Source: Pedosphaera sp.
GTDB lineage: Bacteria; Verrucomicrobiota; Verrucomicrobiia; Limisphaerales; UBA9464
DNA: 6,964 nucleotides
Assembly: GCA_009695405.1 (NCBI GenBank)
Contig: SIAZ01000189.1
Location: 1-6,964, forward strand
Reading direction: 5' to 3'
Below, one piece after another: positions 5,227-6,964 of the stretch. Position 1 is the stretch's first letter; every line of letters starts with the position of its first letter. The notes under the pieces are model-generated. The model searched no databases. It saw nothing but the letters and a program-made list of their open reading frames with translations, and was not told the origin of the DNA. Both the position numbers and the translations under genes were made by a program.

Positions 5227-6807
5227 ATGCGGCTTGATGCCTTGGCCTCCCAATCTGCATCGTCACGCATGGAGCAGATCGCGATCCTTGATTTTGGATC
5301 CCAATACACCCAAGTCATCGCCCGCCGTGTGCGGGAGTTGAACGTTTACTCGACCCTTCTTCGCTTCGATACACCTGCGGAGGAGATTCGGAAGCTGAAC
5401 GTAAAGGGAATTATCCTCTCCGGAGGACCCTCTTCCGTCTATGCTGACAAAGCCCCGTTACCAGATAAAGCCATCTTTAAGCTAGGGGTTCCTGTGCTGG
5501 GAATTTGCTACGGCGTTCAGGTCATGGGGCATTTCTTAGGCGGTAAGGTCGAAAAGGGCAGCAAACGGGAATATGGAAAAGGAACACTCAAGGTCATCGA
5601 CTCTTCCTGTGCCCTTTTTAGAAACCTTCCCTCTGAATTACAGGTGTGGAACTCCCACGGCGATAAATTAACCCGCCTACCGAAAAATTTTGTCGCAGTC
5701 GCCATCACAGCGAATTCCGAATACGCGGCGATCGAAAATGCCGAAAAACGATTTCTCGGCATTCAGTTCCATCCCGAAGTTGTTCACACGCCCAAGGGTC
5801 GGGAAATCCTCTCCAACTTCGTTCTGGGTCTGTGTAACTGCGCAGCCACTTGGACGATGAAGAATTACGTCGATCAAGCCTACGCTGAAATTCGGGCCCA
5901 AGTCGGCTCAGAACGCGTCATTCTTGGCCTGAGTGGCGGCGTCGATTCCAGCGTTGCTGCTGCCCTTATTCACCGAGCCATCGGTGACCAACTAACCTGC
6001 ATCTTTGTCAATAATGGACTCCTCCGCGCGCGCGAAGCTGAAGTGGTTCAGGAGGTTTTCGGTCGCAATTTCAAACTCCGACTCCAGTACGAAAACGCGT
6101 CTAAACTCTTCCTCGACAAACTACGTGGGGTCACCGATCCAGAGAAAAAAAGGAAGGTTATCGGAAAAACATTTATCGATGTTTTCCAAGCAGCCACACG
6201 AAAAGCAGGCAAAGCAAAATTCCTCGCTCAAGGCACCCTCTACCCTGATGTGATCGAGTCTGTCCCCATCGATGGCAATCCGGCCCACATGATCAAGAGT
6301 CACCATAACGTGGGCGGGTTACCTAAGAATATGTCATTCCAACTGGTAGAACCTCTTCGGTGCCTTTTCAAAGACGAGGTTCGTCTTCTCGGAACCGAAC
6401 TCGGTTTACCTAAGGAAATTGTGCTTCGACAACCCTTCCCAGGCCCCGGTCTCGCCGTCCGTTGCCTCGGAAACCTCACCCCTTCCAAACTCAATATCCT
6501 TCGCGAAGCAGATCGAATCGTAGTCGAAGAAATGAAGGCGGCCGACTGGTACTATCGCACTTGGCAATCCTTCGCTGTCCTTCTCCCGGTTCGAAGTGTC
6601 GGAGTGCAAGGCGACGAACGGACCTACGCTTTCACCATCGCTCTTAGGATTGTCGAGTCGCAGGATGGGATGACTGCGGACTGGGTCCGTTTACCTTATG
6701 ATCTATTAGAAAAAATCAGTACTCGCATTACCAATGAAGTACGCGGCGTGAATCGAGTTGTCCTAGATCTTACTAGCAAACCGCCTGGGACAATTGAATG
6801 GGAATAG
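5227..6807 (+). CDS. guaA: GMP synthase (glutamine-hydrolysing)
   Basis: Converts XMP, glutamine and ATP to GMP, the last step of guanine nucleotide synthesis, in the cytoplasm. The class I glutamine amidotransferase domain comes first: IAILDFGSQYTQ, the nucleophile Cys in GICYGVQ (Cys94; Cys80 counted from the inner Met), and the His/Glu pair in FHPEV. The ATP-pyrophosphatase domain follows with the P-loop SGGVDSS (codons from 5932). The C-terminal dimerisation domain ends in the family-typical KPPGTIEWE. ATG at 5227 gives 526 residues and is the first start possible, since TAA at 5224-5226 is in frame. ATG at 5269 (MEQIAILDFG, 512 residues) matches the usual N terminus better, so 5269-6807 may be the true extent. 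Neither has a Shine-Dalgarno sequence. It follows cimA by 43 or 85 bp on the same strand and may be cotranscribed. An insertion sequence begins just after its stop codon. Confidence 0.97.
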   Translation: MRLDALASQSASSRMEQIAILDFGSQYTQVIARRVRELNVYSTLLRFDTPAEEIRKLNVKGIILSGGPSSVYADKAPLPDKAIFKLGVPVLGICYGVQVMGHFLGGKVEKGSKREYGKGTLKVIDSSCALFRNLPSELQVWNSHGDKLTRLPKNFVAVAITANSEYAAIENAEKRFLGIQFHPEVVHTPKGREILSNFVLGLCNCAATWTMKNYVDQAYAEIRAQVGSERVILGLSGGVDSSVAAALIHRAIGDQLTCIFVNNGLLRAREAEVVQEVFGRNFKLRLQYENASKLFLDKLRGVTDPEKKRKVIGKTFIDVFQAATRKAGKAKFLAQGTLYPDVIESVPIDGNPAHMIKSHHNVGGLPKNMSFQLVEPLRCLFKDEVRLLGTELGLPKEIVLRQPFPGPGLAVRCLGNLTPSKLNILREADRIVVEEMKAADWYYRTWQSFAVLLPVRSVGVQGDERTYAFTIALRIVESQDGMTADWVRLPYDLLEKISTRITNEVRGVNRVVLDLTSKPPGTIEWE

Positions 6808-6815
6808 AAAAAAGT

Positions 6816-6964
6816 GGGTTCCTCGCTATTTCCAGTGTAACCGGGGGGGCTTGACGGCTGGAGGAGGATGCCGAGCGATGACACCGGAACAGACCTTTGG
6901 ACAGTTGCTCGGGCTTGGCAAGGCATGGCGGGTGGTGAAGGCGCGGTTTGAGCCGGAGTCCTCG
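6816..6964 (+). mobile_element. Left end of an insertion sequence, probably ISL3 family (cut by window edge)
   Basis: Eight bases after the guaA stop, the sequence shifts from the moderate G+C of the native genes to G+C-rich DNA (82 of 124 bases in 6841-6964). GGGTTCCTCGC at 6816-6826 is a likely terminal inverted repeat start, since ISL3-type ends commonly begin with GG and a TTC-containing core. The A-rich 8 bases just before it (about 6808-6815, AAAAAAGT) would fit the 8-bp target duplication typical of that family. The right end lies outside the window, so neither the repeat nor the duplication can be confirmed here. Confidence 0.55.
6878..6964 (+). CDS. Transposase N-terminus, ISL3-like (partial)
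   Basis: The first 29 codons of a protein beginning MTPEQTFGQLLGLGKAWRVV; the frame is still open at the window edge. The pattern of a short hydrophobic helix with LLGLGKAW, then VVKARFEPESS leading into a beta strand, resembles the N terminus of ISL3-family transposases, which precedes their zinc-binding CxxC region. That region is not in view, so the family call rests on recall of the N terminus and on context. The ATG at 6878 is preceded by a strong ribosome binding site, GGAGGAGG (6860-6867), with a 10-nt spacer, unlike every native gene here. Another ATG at 6868 opens a different frame that stops after about 27 codons and is rejected. Confidence 0.55.
   Translation, partial: MTPEQTFGQLLGLGKAWRVVKARFEPESS

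Noticed and set aside
6696..6926. A minus-strand frame spanning the guaA end and the insertion-sequence edge
   Set aside because: It runs across the native/mobile junction and opposes two better frames.

Overview
The window looks like ordinary chromosomal DNA of a free-living bacterium that meets an insertion sequence at its right edge. The style of S2 and EF-Ts, a complete citramalate synthase, and the near absence of Shine-Dalgarno sequences before the native genes suggest a Verrucomicrobiota-like or related lineage. That placement is inference from family resemblance; no search was run.

Layout, left to right. Positions 1-96 hold nothing I can assign. A small conserved-looking protein of unknown function lies on the minus strand (97-471). 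Divergent from it is a TauE/SafE-family membrane protein on the plus strand (579-1325). It converges on the rpsB-tsf operon (minus strand, 3126 down to 1408), which encodes ribosomal protein S2 and elongation factor Ts. That operon ends in a clear UUCG-tetraloop terminator (1340-1357). A G.U-rich 33-nt hairpin lies between rpsB and tsf, and a long structured leader lies before rpsB.

Positions 3127-3617 are a non-coding divergent control region of about 490 bp between rpsB and cimA. Its plus-strand side carries the most interesting signal in the window. There is a 29-codon candidate leader peptide rich in Ile, Leu and Val codons, an early hairpin, a 7-bp alternative pairing, and a strong intrinsic terminator 46 nt before cimA. 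Together they have the geometry of a ribosome-mediated transcription attenuator. cimA (3618-5183) makes (R)-citramalate, the first committed compound of threonine-independent isoleucine synthesis, so control by Ile/Leu/Val supply would make biological sense.

guaA (GMP synthase, 5227 or 5269 to 6807) follows cimA closely on the same strand. A few bases after the guaA stop the composition changes sharply: about 66% G+C in 6841-6964, with a strong GGAGGAGG ribosome binding site. The first 29 codons of what appears to be an ISL3-type transposase begin there and run off the window.
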